Below are positions 1-10,858 of a DNA stretch of 64,000 nt, one piece after another. The translations under genes were made by a program, and so were the position numbers. This DNA comes from Paramyrothecium sp. XJ0827 (lineage: Eukaryota; Ascomycota; Sordariomycetes; Hypocreales; Stachybotryaceae). The stretch's first letter is position 1. Each line of letters starts with the position of its first letter. The stretch covers positions 2,976,001-3,040,000 of the forward strand of contig JAJFPB010000005.1 of the NCBI GenBank assembly GCA_020881915.1, read 5' to 3'. The notes beneath the pieces were generated by a model. It worked only from the letters and a program-made list of their open reading frames with translations, was not told where the DNA came from and made no database searches.

Positions 1-3000
1 CAGTAAACTCCATGATGTGGTTGTATCCTCTTGCGCGGTCCAATGCCTGAATGATGAAATCTTCCGATGTAAGTAACACCTTCAATAGCTCCGCTGCTTG
101 ACTCTGCACGGCCAACGTCTTCGCAGGGCTCTGGCCTGTGGCCAGGCTATCCTCATCGAGCTCTTCGAATGGCACACTGCGAAGGCTGTCAAGATAATTG
201 GCCACCATCATGTCGGGCGATACAGTGTCCTCGCTGAACCAGACCATACCACATCGACTGACGGTTGCAAGAGTGGCATACTTGAGTGTCTCGACTTCAA
301 ACATGATTCGTACATTTGGCGGAAGATTAAGACGCTCGCCGTTGGGCAATGTCAGCAGCTTGTTGTCATCGAGCACACTGTTCAAGTTCTCAACCCATTC
401 AGGGTCCACATCACCGTCAAAGACGATCCAGTGACGCTTAGAATCTTCACCACGCAGATTGTCCACAATTTTGCGCAGGATGCTGGTAAAGAGACCATCG
501 GTCCACTCACGGGTGGTGGAATCGAGGTTACCGTACAGTGCCTCCTTTGACATGACCTTGGAGTCGATGACGTGAGACACGCCTTCAACGCCCTCTACTT
601 TTTGGAGAGCATCGAGTAGCAGTCTCCAAGCAGCGGACTTTCCAGTACCTGAGTTACCAACCATCATAACACCATGATGAATCTTCTGGATTTGATAGAG
701 TTGGAGCACTTTGGTCATCCACAGATCAGTCACAACGAGATGGCGTTCCGCAGCCAGTGTACGAAGGGCTTCCTCAAGGGCTTCGAGGTTGGCCGGGACA
801 TATTGTATACCGGGGAAGCAAGAGGCTTCGATCGTCATCATGATATCGACATCGGACTTGATGAGCTTTGGGGCAATGGTCTCCCGGATGCTCTGCACGA
901 TAATTTCCGGCTCCACCACTCCTTCAGCGCCCCCCTTGCTATCCTGCAGTCGTGCGCGCTTGAGGCCACCAGAGCTGACCAGTACACTCTTTAAAGCACG
1001 CAGACCGAAGTCATAATGAGCTTGTTTCGACAGTTGACCGGAACACTGATCAAAGAAGGGAACCGTTTGCTTGGACAGTTGCTTGGCCTGGTTGAATCCC
1101 TGGGAGTAGAGCATGACCTCGGCAATGAGCTCCTTGTCAGGCTTGGACATGGCTACACTTCGGAAGAGCTTCTTCAGGTTGTCTGGCAGGTTAGAACGAC
1201 CGGCATAGCCAGGGTTCATGGTGATGAAGATTCCAGTATTCTCATTGACGCGTAGCTGCCGACCGACCAACTCGATTTGTGAAGTATCATCAACGGTGCC
1301 TTGCTTCAGACCCAGCTGGATGTTCTGGATTTGTTGCGAGACTGCGGAAAGAATCCTCTCCTCAAGACGGTTGAACTCGTCGAAGCAGCCCCAAGCACCT
1401 ACTTGACAGATACCCAGGAAAATGCGGCCCATGGCTTGGAAGTCGAAAGTGTCGTCGCAGCAGAAAACAAGGGTAAATCGGCCGAGCTGCAGGCCCAGTG
1501 CCTTGACAGACTCCGTCTTTCCTGTTCCAGCAGGACCATAAGGCGAACCTCCAAGACGCTGGCAAAGAGCTTGCGTAAGAGTAAGAAAGCAACGGTCAGT
1601 AAGAGGGGTTCGGACGAGGCGATCAGGGACGCCGAGATATTCAAAGCCATAGTTGAGTGTAGCATTGGCCATCTGTACGTGAAGGCGACCCAGGAAATCG
1701 CCTTCTGGCTTGTAGACGTAACGCATTTGTAGTTGCCAGAGATAGTGACTGCTTGTGTTGGCGTTTGCATTCATCAGCTTCTCAATAGTGTCACGTTGGT
1801 GAACGCATTCCGTGATCATCTGCTCGCACTTCTTGCGCTGTATGACTTCAAGGTCTCCGAGTACGGTGTCTGCAAGGACCGTTAGGACTTGAACCTCCCT
1901 CTCGAAGAGTTTGTTGAGAGTTTCCCCGCCCTCGGAGAGGCACTGTTCCACTGCCGTGGTCCAAACAACCTGTGTGGCCAGGACGACGACTTGGCTAGGG
2001 AAGGCATTCATGAAGTCGTTGAGGGATGCAAGCTCCACGCTTTCAGACTCAAAAATAGGTGTGTACACTTCCACTGCCTCGGCTAACAACTCTGCAAGTG
2101 TGGATTTCATTCCGTTCTCCAGAAGAGTCAGCCAGTCGTTGATTCTCGGTGTTTTAGCGAGGGAGATTTCCTTCTTCAATCGCACAACCTCATCCTCTTT
2201 TGATGAGAATCCAGAAATGACAGTTTCGTCGTCCATTACGAGTCCGGACAAGCCTGCGAACATCTTCTTGAAGTGTTTGGCAATACGAAGCGTGTCGTTA
2301 CTGTTGCCGATCATTTCCAACAGATCCTCGTCGCCCACGAAGTAGAATCTAGGGAAAGATACTCTTTCCTTCTCAAGGTATTCACCAAGAGCCTTCTGGA
2401 TTTTGTTTAGCATTTCTGCCAAACGCTCGAGAGATTTCTGAGCATTGGGAATGTTCAACACGTCAAGAACATATGGTGTTTTGTTGGCCTTCTTCATTAC
2501 AGACAGGAACTCGCTGTTGATGTTCTGGAAGCGGCCTGACTCAATAGGCAGAAGGTGCTTGATATCCGCATTCCCGGTGAACACTCCTTCAAGGTAAACC
2601 CACTGGCGCTGGACGTCAATCCAAACATCGAAAAGCACATGAACACGATTTAACTTGTCTTCCCAGGAGACAGCCTCTTCTTCGAATTCTTTGTAGTATG
2701 GTGAGTGCTTCATTGCCTGCAACGAGTTCAGGTTCTCACTGCACTTTGCAAAAAGGTCATCCCATCCACGAATCAGGCGACATTTGTTCTGGTAGTTCAC
2801 CATTTCGAGGGCATAGTTCTGCCAAGTCTCGCGAACCTGCTTGAGGAACTCCTCCAATGCCATCTCGCCCTGCGCTTGGGCGATGATGTCCTTGACAATG
2901 ACCTCGGTCGCGACGAGGTTGAGGTCCCAAACATCGCCAAGTGTCATGGAGCTTGGGGAGAAGCGCTTGTTGGGCTTAATCTGCTTGTAGATCTTGTGCC

Positions 3001-6000
3001 AATGTCGCTCACGGATCGCATCGGATTTCAGGTCCGATAAGATAGGATTGACCTTCAGGAATCCGCGAAGAACACCCTGAACGTGCTCGAAAGCGGCGTA
3101 TTGCCGCATTCTGCTTGGCATTTCCTTTGTGCTTTTAATGAGATCATCCACCTTGGCCCTGATTTTGCGTGGCTGAACTGCGGTCCAAAGGACATCGCGA
3201 GTTTCATTGAGGCTGGACCAGATTGTCGAGAGGCTGGACCATACTGACTGGAAGTCTCTGACCTCCTCAAGTGTCGCATCCAGCATATTATCCGAGCTGA
3301 CTGGCATTTCAAGGGCCTCCTTAGCCTTGACCAGCTCTTGGAGGCGGTCCTGGAGGTTGGTGATTCGTCCTTCAAAAGATGTCAATGTAGCCGAAGCTAT
3401 ATCCGGCTGGATAGTGCCAGAAACCGGCTTCTCCTCGTTCCATTGAGCCGCGATCTCTGCAACCTTTTCGCTTACGGCTTTGTCTTGTGCTAGGATGTTC
3501 GCGCGCATGACATCTGCATTGTCATCCATAATCTTGGACTTCTTCTCCAATATCTCCTTCAGGGCTTCCCACTGACTATCGATTTGCTCAATATGCAGCC
3601 AGTCATTGGGGAAATGATACCGTTGGCGCACAAGAGTCGACTGGCCTTGACGGAACATGTCGATCTCGGGAGCCCATGCTTTGACATTGCGCTTACAGCT
3701 TTGGACAGCCGTAATAAACTGAACTGCCTGAGCTGTGGATGAGGTATCGGAGCTCTGACCCTCAAGATGCTTGCGGGCTTTCTCTATCTCAGCATGAACG
3801 TCTCGCATCCGATTGCCCAGGCGACCAGCAAACTTCATCAAGATCTCATGTTGCCACTGATCGTATTTGGCGTTGACCTTTGTTTGGACTTGGTCATAAT
3901 CGATGGTGAGATGGCCAAAGGATCGACTCAGTTCCTGAGTATCAAAAGTCGTCCGAACTTTGCGAATGTCTTGGAGACACTCGAGCCATCGCGGAAGATC
4001 ATCGCCAAGCATGTCATAGACTTGCTCTGATTGCAAATCCCACAAAGACTGGAATTGCAGCCATTGGTCAACGTAGGCACTGATTTCCTTCAGCTTTCTC
4101 TCAATGGCAATGTAAACACGGCGGAGCATGTCGGCACACTCCGTAGGCAAATCAGTAAATCGTGGCTCGTCACTGGTTGTAGTCGTGATGTTCATCTGAT
4201 ATCGTGTAGCCTTGATCTTGCGAAGGTTGCAGACAATGCCGAGCCAATCATGTAGATGTAGAAACCAGCTGGCACGGGCGTATTCAAGAGCAGGGTCCAA
4301 ATAGATAACTTGGTTACGCATGGCCAGTTCGAGGACGAGCCGCTTCATGACTGGACCGGCTTGCTTGCCCTCTTCAATCGGAGCCGGTTTGCGGCGTCCC
4401 TCGTCTACAGTCTCATCCTCAAAAGCCGTAATCCAGGCTTCGACAGCCGCGTGTAGGCGGCCTAGGAGTGTCGCCTGAATTTTCAAGTTCAAGTCGCGAA
4501 CCCAGACCTCCAGATTAACGTACTGTTCCAGATTGAGCTGATCGACGGCAGATTGAATGGTATCTAAACGAGACGTGAAGGCGGCCGCGTCATAGGGGCA
4601 AGTGTTCAGTTCTTTCAGGGCCTGTTCGACGGTTGCGTGGGTGTACTCCAGAGACACTGCCTTGCTTTGCAAAACGGAAACGGCGGCCGCGAAACCTCGG
4701 ATGAACATGCCGTGCTTGCTTTCGGCGCTCTTGGTCAAGCCAAAGTCATTACCGCCAGGAAGCATGGGTCTTGCTTGTCGTGGATCGGCGTAGAATAACT
4801 CATGGGAATTGATGAAGGACTCCCACCTGAGAGGGATACCCTCACTGATAAGCTTGTAGACATCGTTCCGGTATCCGTGAAGTAGTATAGACTCCCCGCC
4901 CATGGCAGATATCTGGCGTAACGTTTGAGACAAAGTCCTCACGCTCTCCATCAGGCTTACGGCGTAGGGATACACACGCTTCGCATCCTTGGATACCGTT
5001 GTTACAGCATGAGGCACTGAATACGATTGCCACGTAAGGTTACGAGTCTCCTTGAAAAGTGTGATGATTTGAGGATCAAAGTTGACACTTAGTTCCAGAA
5101 TGCCGCCGGCCGACCTCAGTCGGGTTATGTCAAAGAGCTGTCCATTAATGGAAATCTTCCGGCGGTTGACGTCTTGGATCCACGCCTCGTAAATTCGGGC
5201 AGTGTCAAGCTTCTGCTTGAACAGCTCGCTCTCCTCCTGGAGCTTGTGGCCCTCCGCGTGGAGAGTCCACTCAGGTCCAAGAACGGCTTCGACCTTCTTC
5301 ATGTAGCCGTCCAGCTGGAATTCAATTTGCCGAGCCCAGATGATAGCTCCAGAAATAGGGGGGATGTCCCGTAGCTGTGCCATGGCGTGCGCTTCGGAGT
5401 GACCATATTGTTGTTTGAAGCGCTCGTGCAAACCGTTGATGGCCTGCTTGACGTGGTCCATTAGCTGATTTTGGTACTCCTGGATAGCGCCGCGAATCTT
5501 TGGTCGAACGAAAAGGGCGTTGAATTTGGAAAAGACCCTAAACATTTCGTTGGCGGACTTGGCAGTTGCAAGGCGATCCCTCAGACGAGAAATAATGGAG
5601 TTCTCAACCCTGGTTGTGCGCTCATTGTAAAGGTTCTCTGCCCGAACCCAACGATCCTTGCCTTGGTCTGTGACATCCAGGAGATCAACGTTCTGCAGCG
5701 ACTCCCAGGCTTGCTGCACCTCCTCCACAGCGTCAACCTCGCCCATCTCCTCGATGATGACGCCGTTTGCCCCTGTAGTCTCTGTGACGCCAGAAATAGT
5801 GGCCTTGGGCCCCAGCACGTTGACAATTGTACGCTGCAGTTGCTCATGGTTGTCTCGGAAAGTGCTCACGTATTTGATCCTCGCCTCTAGCTCGGAGTGC
5901 TTCTTGTTGATCTTGATAGGTATGAACTTTTCATTGCGTCGGCGTGTCACCTCACGAGCAACATTGGTGAATTCCTTGATGTTCTCCTCCCACGTCCGGA

Positions 6001-7425
6001 AGATGTCGTCACAGGTTCCCATGATGGCTTGGAACTGCTGATAGTCGAGATTCACCAATTCCGTGCCAGGCAGAAGGCGATGAAGCACATCATCCAAATC
6101 TTTTGAAATTGCCTCCACAAGAGGAAGAGCCCTCCGAATAGGATAAGGACATATCCTTAGCTTCTTGTTCAGATGACCAAAGATCTGCGTGACGGCTTCC
6201 TGAACCTTGGCCAGTGATGTCGCAGACAGCAGCTCATCCAAGGGGAAGTCACGCATCAGCTGGTTGTACTTCTGGACCTTGTCCATGGCCTCCTTCAAGC
6301 CGGTATCAGCCGTGAAGCTCACGGTGGCCTGGAAGCGCTTGGCGTGCTTCAGAATTTCCAACGTCAAAAGAACGCCTTCGCTTCTGAGCTGCGCTTCAAT
6401 ATTCTCCAGTGCCGACTCCATTGACAGCCAGAATTTCACTTCTTGACTCGCGGTGCTGAATTCTTGGTTTGCACTTGAGGCTGAGTCCTTTGTCAACTTT
6501 GTCGTTCCCTGTATCGATTTGATCCAGCTGTTCACGTTGGCCTGCAACTTGTTGAGGAAGCTACTGTCTTGCAGGAGATTGGCAGGGATGGCATCGATGG
6601 AGGGTCTCTCGTTGCGAACCTCGGCGTCGTCAAGGACATTCTGAACAATCGAATGGAAGGTAAGGGCAATCTCGGGAATATCGACGTTTTGCTGCAAGTG
6701 CAGTAAGCTCAACTCAAGATCATTGAGTCGCTTTTTGGTAACGGGAATTCCGGTCTTCGCATCTACATCCGCCCGGCCTCGTGATCCGTTGGCGAGTTGT
6801 TGATTCCTTGTATTGGCATCGAAATACGGCACTAGTGCATGGTGGACTTGAGAATGGAGAACCTCCCATGGGGAGAGGACGGCGCCTTGCTCGCCGGTGC
6901 TAGCATTGAGGGAGGCAGGTCCGGGTAAATTAGTAATGAATATTTGATGTGTAAGAGGTCGTGAAGGATCGATGGGTTGCGGAGACTTTAACAAGACTAA
7001 AGAAGCGATGGTAGTCGAGAACGATGAGATCTCGGTAGAAAGTGTGTATGTGAATGAGGTTGGGACTGTAATTCAGGTCAGCCTTTCGGTTAGAGCCATG
7101 GCTTCGACACAGGAGAGAAAGCCATACCACCGGAATCTGGCCCGTTGTCCGCAGTTGAGGACTGGGCAATGTCTTTCTGGATATAGAGTACGTTCTGAGT
7201 GTCGTTCGCAAACCGCGTACATCTTGAAACCGTTTCACTGTAGCGACTGTTGTGAAGCAGACTGCCGGGCTGCTCCAGATCGTCTCGTGTCGCGCCTAGG
7301 GCAATCTGGCAGACGGCCGCCAGGTGCTCAACCACGCGTTCGGGCTCGACCGTCGGAAACGAGGGCGGCGGCGTTGCGACCCCGTTCGCAGCGAGGCCTG
7401 GCGCAGTGGGCGACGAGATCTCCAT
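1..7425 (-). CDS. DYN1: Cytoplasmic dynein 1 heavy chain, N-terminal part (truncated by window edge)
   Basis: Motor subunit of cytoplasmic dynein, which moves nuclei, vesicles and mRNP toward microtubule minus ends (ro-1 in Neurospora, nudA in Aspergillus). Exon 1 is 7425-7128, intron 7127-7066 (GTATGG...TACAG), exon 2 from 7065 to the left edge. About 2,454 codons are present. Residues 1 to ~1250 are the dimerising tail, followed by the linker. The AAA1 P-loop GPAGTGKT is at residues 1943-1950 (plus 1514-1537) with CFDEFNR downstream; the AAA2 P-loop GNSGTGKS is at 2236-2243 (plus 635-658). The frame holds at both P-loops, at a tail checkpoint near 6200 and at the left edge, so exon 2 appears continuous, though I did not translate every codon. 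The start is the ATG giving [10 protein letters not shown]; the upstream in-frame codon is GTG. AAA3-AAA6, stalk and microtubule-binding domain lie outside the window. Confidence 0.97.
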
Positions 7426-8808
7426 GGCGGACACCTACGACTTGGCGGTAGGAAGAAAGGAGGGGAGGGTATGAACTTCTCAGCACGATCCGTTCATCTC
7501 CAGCATCTGGCTCGCCTCGACACAGTGGTAGGAGAGGCCAAATAGGTTGGGCGTTTCTATTATCGAAACGCGTGGCGACTCGACTCGAGGGCCAGCTCCA
7601 GGGGGGGAGGAGTGTTGGATGAAGCGAGGGTGAGTGGAGGACGAAAGAAATGGCGAGCTGGCTCGTTGCGTCAGGGCTCGTTGCTTCGATTCGAGGTTCG
7701 GGGCTCGAGGTTTAGTGCTCTATCGTTGGCTTCGTCGACTCTGGTAAGGGTAGGTAACCGAAGAGGAGATTATGTACGTGATTAAAAGTAGTGGCGAGCC
7801 GCTTGTGTGTGTAGAGACTGTATATACAGGAAACTTTTATGTCGACCTTTTTTTTCCTTGGTCGATATTGAGCAAACCGAGCCGCTCCCAAACCTGCTCC
7901 CAAGAGATTTGACTGGTCTAACAAATCGGCAAGTAGGAAGGTACGCGCAGCAGGACCCCTTGTCGCGACAAGCTTGTGTCAGGAGGTGTGAAATGACCTC
8001 CGGCAATCTTCACCCCACATGCGAAGGCCAAGGTACAAGCCTGTTGTACTTGCTAGCACTAAACGATAGGTACTGCCCAACACTTTGGGCAACTTGCAAA
8101 TGATTGGGCGCCATCCGAACCGACGCTTGACCACTCAAAAATAAGGCAGGTGTACCTTGGAAAGAGTAGGTAACTATCATTTAGTACAAACCATGCTCCC
8201 TCAAGTACCTTAGTCTCCTATCTCAGGAACCGAGGTGTGCATGCAAGTCTTCCATTTTGAACCTCATGCACGATGGGTTCATGCATCCATGCGACTTTGG
8301 TCGATGGACATCTACAGTAGCTTATTCACCGTAGATGAATAGGCAACAAAGATCCCGTCGACACAGCCAAGCCTAAGTACTTAATTTATATAACTTGTCA
8401 CTAGATCACGGAAAAAGAGCCGTCCCATCTTATGTTCATATCCTCAGATTTTCCAAGTTCCTATGTCAAAAAATAACACTACAGCTAAGAGCACTTCCCT
8501 TCCCTCGAGGAAAGGAGCAGCACGCCCTATAATAAATCATACTAACTCCTCGGACAAATAACCAACACAACCTGACATCAAGCGCGCCCGAATCCATCTC
8601 AAGGAACCAAAACCATAGCCCATCAACCCCCCTTTCCAAACCCGAGTCATCCCGTTCGTTCCCTCTTTCTGCCTCGCACATTTATATATAAACAAGTGAC
8701 ATTCCGAAAATAAAGCGCCCATGAGAGTCCCATACCGTTTAGAGAAGTACGCCGTTGCGACACTAATGTATCTGATGCAGAACAAGACCGTTACGCCGAA
8801 TGAGGAGA
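7426..8808. other. Intergenic: dynein promoter/leader and 3' flank of the FAR1-domain gene
   Basis: This 1.4-kb stretch lies between two genes on the minus strand, so its left half should hold the dynein promoter and leader. The plus strand near 7560-7720 is rich in CTCGA/TTCGA words. Only short unrelated frames occur and none resembles a protein. No RNA gene was seen. Around 8146-8215 there are several GTACCT/TACCTT words of the type repeated elsewhere between genes. Confidence 0.6.
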
Positions 8809-9968
8809 TCATACTGCCGGATTGCCACCGGCTGCTTGGCCTCCCTCCAGCCTCGCGCGTTGAACCATGACTCGCTCGTTGCAAATGTCAATAAACATTT
8901 CGAACCTTTCAATCATCTTCTCCTTTTCTTCTAGCTTGGCTTTCAAGGCATCGATCTCCTTTTGTTTTTCGGCTTCGATTTTTTGGGAGTCTTCGCGAAG
9001 CTTCGCAAGCTCTCGCCGGAGATCGGCGCGAATGCGATCTTCCGGGGACTGCAGTGGCTTGGTGTATATTGCAGGGCGGTTCTCTGCAAGGCCAGTGGCC
9101 ACCTTCTGAGGGTTCCGATTGATTGCGGCTCGAGCGTTGTAGATGTCGCGAGGAAGTAAATGGCAGTCAGGATTCTCGGTCTGGAGGATCTGAAGAGTCT
9201 CAGAAACACCAGCACCTGCATCGCCTAAGTCAGTATAAGAGTTAACGCTTGCCAGAGTGACGACAGGGCTACATACCATTTTCTTTGAGCTGCTTCACTG
9301 CGGCCACCATTTTGCTATCGAGCTTTCGAGCAGCAGGATGGTGGGAAGGGCTTTCACTTGGCCCGTGGTTGTGTTGCAGATGAGCCGGGTCAGGCCTGTA
9401 TCGGATGGTCCACTGGGTCCTTTGCTCAATGGCGAAGAAGCCAAAGGGGCAGTCACACTTGCGCGAAGAAGTCTTGCGCTTGCGGAACTCGGGGCTCACC
9501 CGACTGGGTGGCTTTCCAGCCCGGTCACAGACAAACAGAACCTTCTTCAATCCAGGCACCGTCTTCTTAGACCGTCCAATGACAATTGCGTAGCCAACAG
9601 AGGTACAGTAGCGTAACACAGCTTTCTGGACAGCCTCAAGAGTGGGATAACTTCCACCTTCGGGAGGGGGTGTCATCATTTCGCCCATTGGTTGGGTAGG
9701 TACATAAGAGGGATCGTTCATCTTGATATCGAGGGCGCTAGCATCGTCATCCGCATCCGGATGGCCATCCATGTCCATGTCTTCGGAGGCATGTGCCTCC
9801 TGCTGTTGGGAGATTGAATCGTTCGCCTGTTGCTGCTGGGTAGGCTGCTGTACAGACTGTACTTGTGGTACCTGCTGGACATGCTGCGCCTGTGTTACTT
9901 GCGGGAGTTGGGTCTGAGAAGCTTGGGTTTGAGCTTGAGAAACGTGCTGCGCCTGTTGTGGCTGCTGC

Positions 9969-10009
<41 letters not shown>

Positions 10010-10118
10010 ATGCTGTTGGTGCTGTTGTTGCTGCTTCTGCTGCTGCTGTTGTTGTTGCGCCTGCTGCTGCTGCTGCTGCTGTTGTTGTTGTTGTGCCTGC
10101 TGCTGTTGTTGCTGCTGC

Positions 10119-10153
<35 letters not shown>

Positions 10154-10858
10154 TGGCGTGACCTGAGGCTGCTGATGCTGAGGAGGTTGCTGAGCATGAG
10201 ACTGGTGTGACTGGTGGGCAGAGTGGGCTTGGTGTGCCTGCTGCTGCACCTGATGAGACGCGTGCGCCTGGTGAGCTTGATGACTTTGGTGGGTTTGATG
10301 TGCCTGATGGGATTGGTGAGCCGCGTGTGTCTGTGCATGGCTCTGGTGAGCCTGGTGCGCCTGGTGACTTTGATGTGTCTGGTGGTGCTGGGAAGGATGC
10401 GTCTGGTGGCTCTGGTGGTGAGTCTGGTGCGCAGGATGGTGTTGGTGTTGCGAATGCGTGAGTATAGGATCGTGGGAGACGGGTTGGTTCATGGCACCCG
10501 GGAAGAGCATAGGCGGCGGGTTCGGCTGGGGCTGCATCTGCTGCCTCGGAGGCGCCGCACGCTGCCGTGAGACATTGAGGGCATTCGGGACGTGAGGATT
10601 GGGCGTCCTGGAAGATCCATTGGGGAGAGCACCGTTGAGGGGCGCGGAGGTGAACAGATGTTGAGGATATGCGCCGGGAGGAGGTTGCTGAGGCGTGTAG
10701 GCCTGAGGCTGGTAGGGCGACGCGTTGTGAGGGGCGGGAGACTGCTTGTTGGGTTGGTTCGCGTGAGGCGGAGGGAAGGCGGCGCCTCTTCTGAGGCCGG
10801 CTTGGTTGAAGTTCAAGCTGGGATGGGCATTGGAGCCGGACGATCCCAGTGTCGACAT
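8809..10858 (-). CDS. Gln/His-rich protein with FAR1 (WRKY-GCM1-like) DNA-binding domain
   Basis: Probable transcription factor; target unknown. Two exons: 10858-9277 and 9215-8809, intron 9276-9216 (GTATGT...GCAG), 662 aa. Order: Pro/Gln-rich N-terminus; His-Gln repeats with Ser/Ala/Thr (~139-228); a long polyGln stretch (~235-300) with Ala, Lys and His breaks; an acidic linker; then a FAR1-like domain (~400-528) with KCDCPF and an HNH triplet that fit the Cys/His zinc set of the WRKY-GCM1 fold. Exon 2 gives a short conserved LLPRDIYNAR-type block and a charged coiled coil (~575-630). FAR1 domains are known from Mutator-like transposases and from host factors derived from them. No transposase core or zinc knuckle follows, so a host regulator is inferred. 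The start is the first ATG (MSTLGSSGSN); the frame runs on upstream to a TTG at 10975. Confidence 0.85.
9961..10154 (-). repeat. CAG/CAA polyglutamine repeat tract (coding)
   Basis: A near-pure trinucleotide tract read as CAG and CAA on the minus strand, encoding glutamine runs split by Ala, Lys and His. The mix of CAG and CAA should make it less prone to slippage than pure CAG. It sits inside the FAR1-domain gene. Confidence 0.95.

Noticed and set aside
1362..5890. Many 60-150 codon frames opposite or beside the dynein gene
   Set aside because: They are in other frames of a gene whose frame is fixed by two P-loops and family sequence.
7807..8103. 98-codon plus-strand frame upstream of dynein
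   Set aside because: Overlaps equally long minus-strand frames, with no domain or splice evidence; likely chance.
9830..10210. Plus-strand frame of almost pure leucine
   Set aside because: It is the antisense reading of the CAG/CAA glutamine tract of the FAR1-domain gene.
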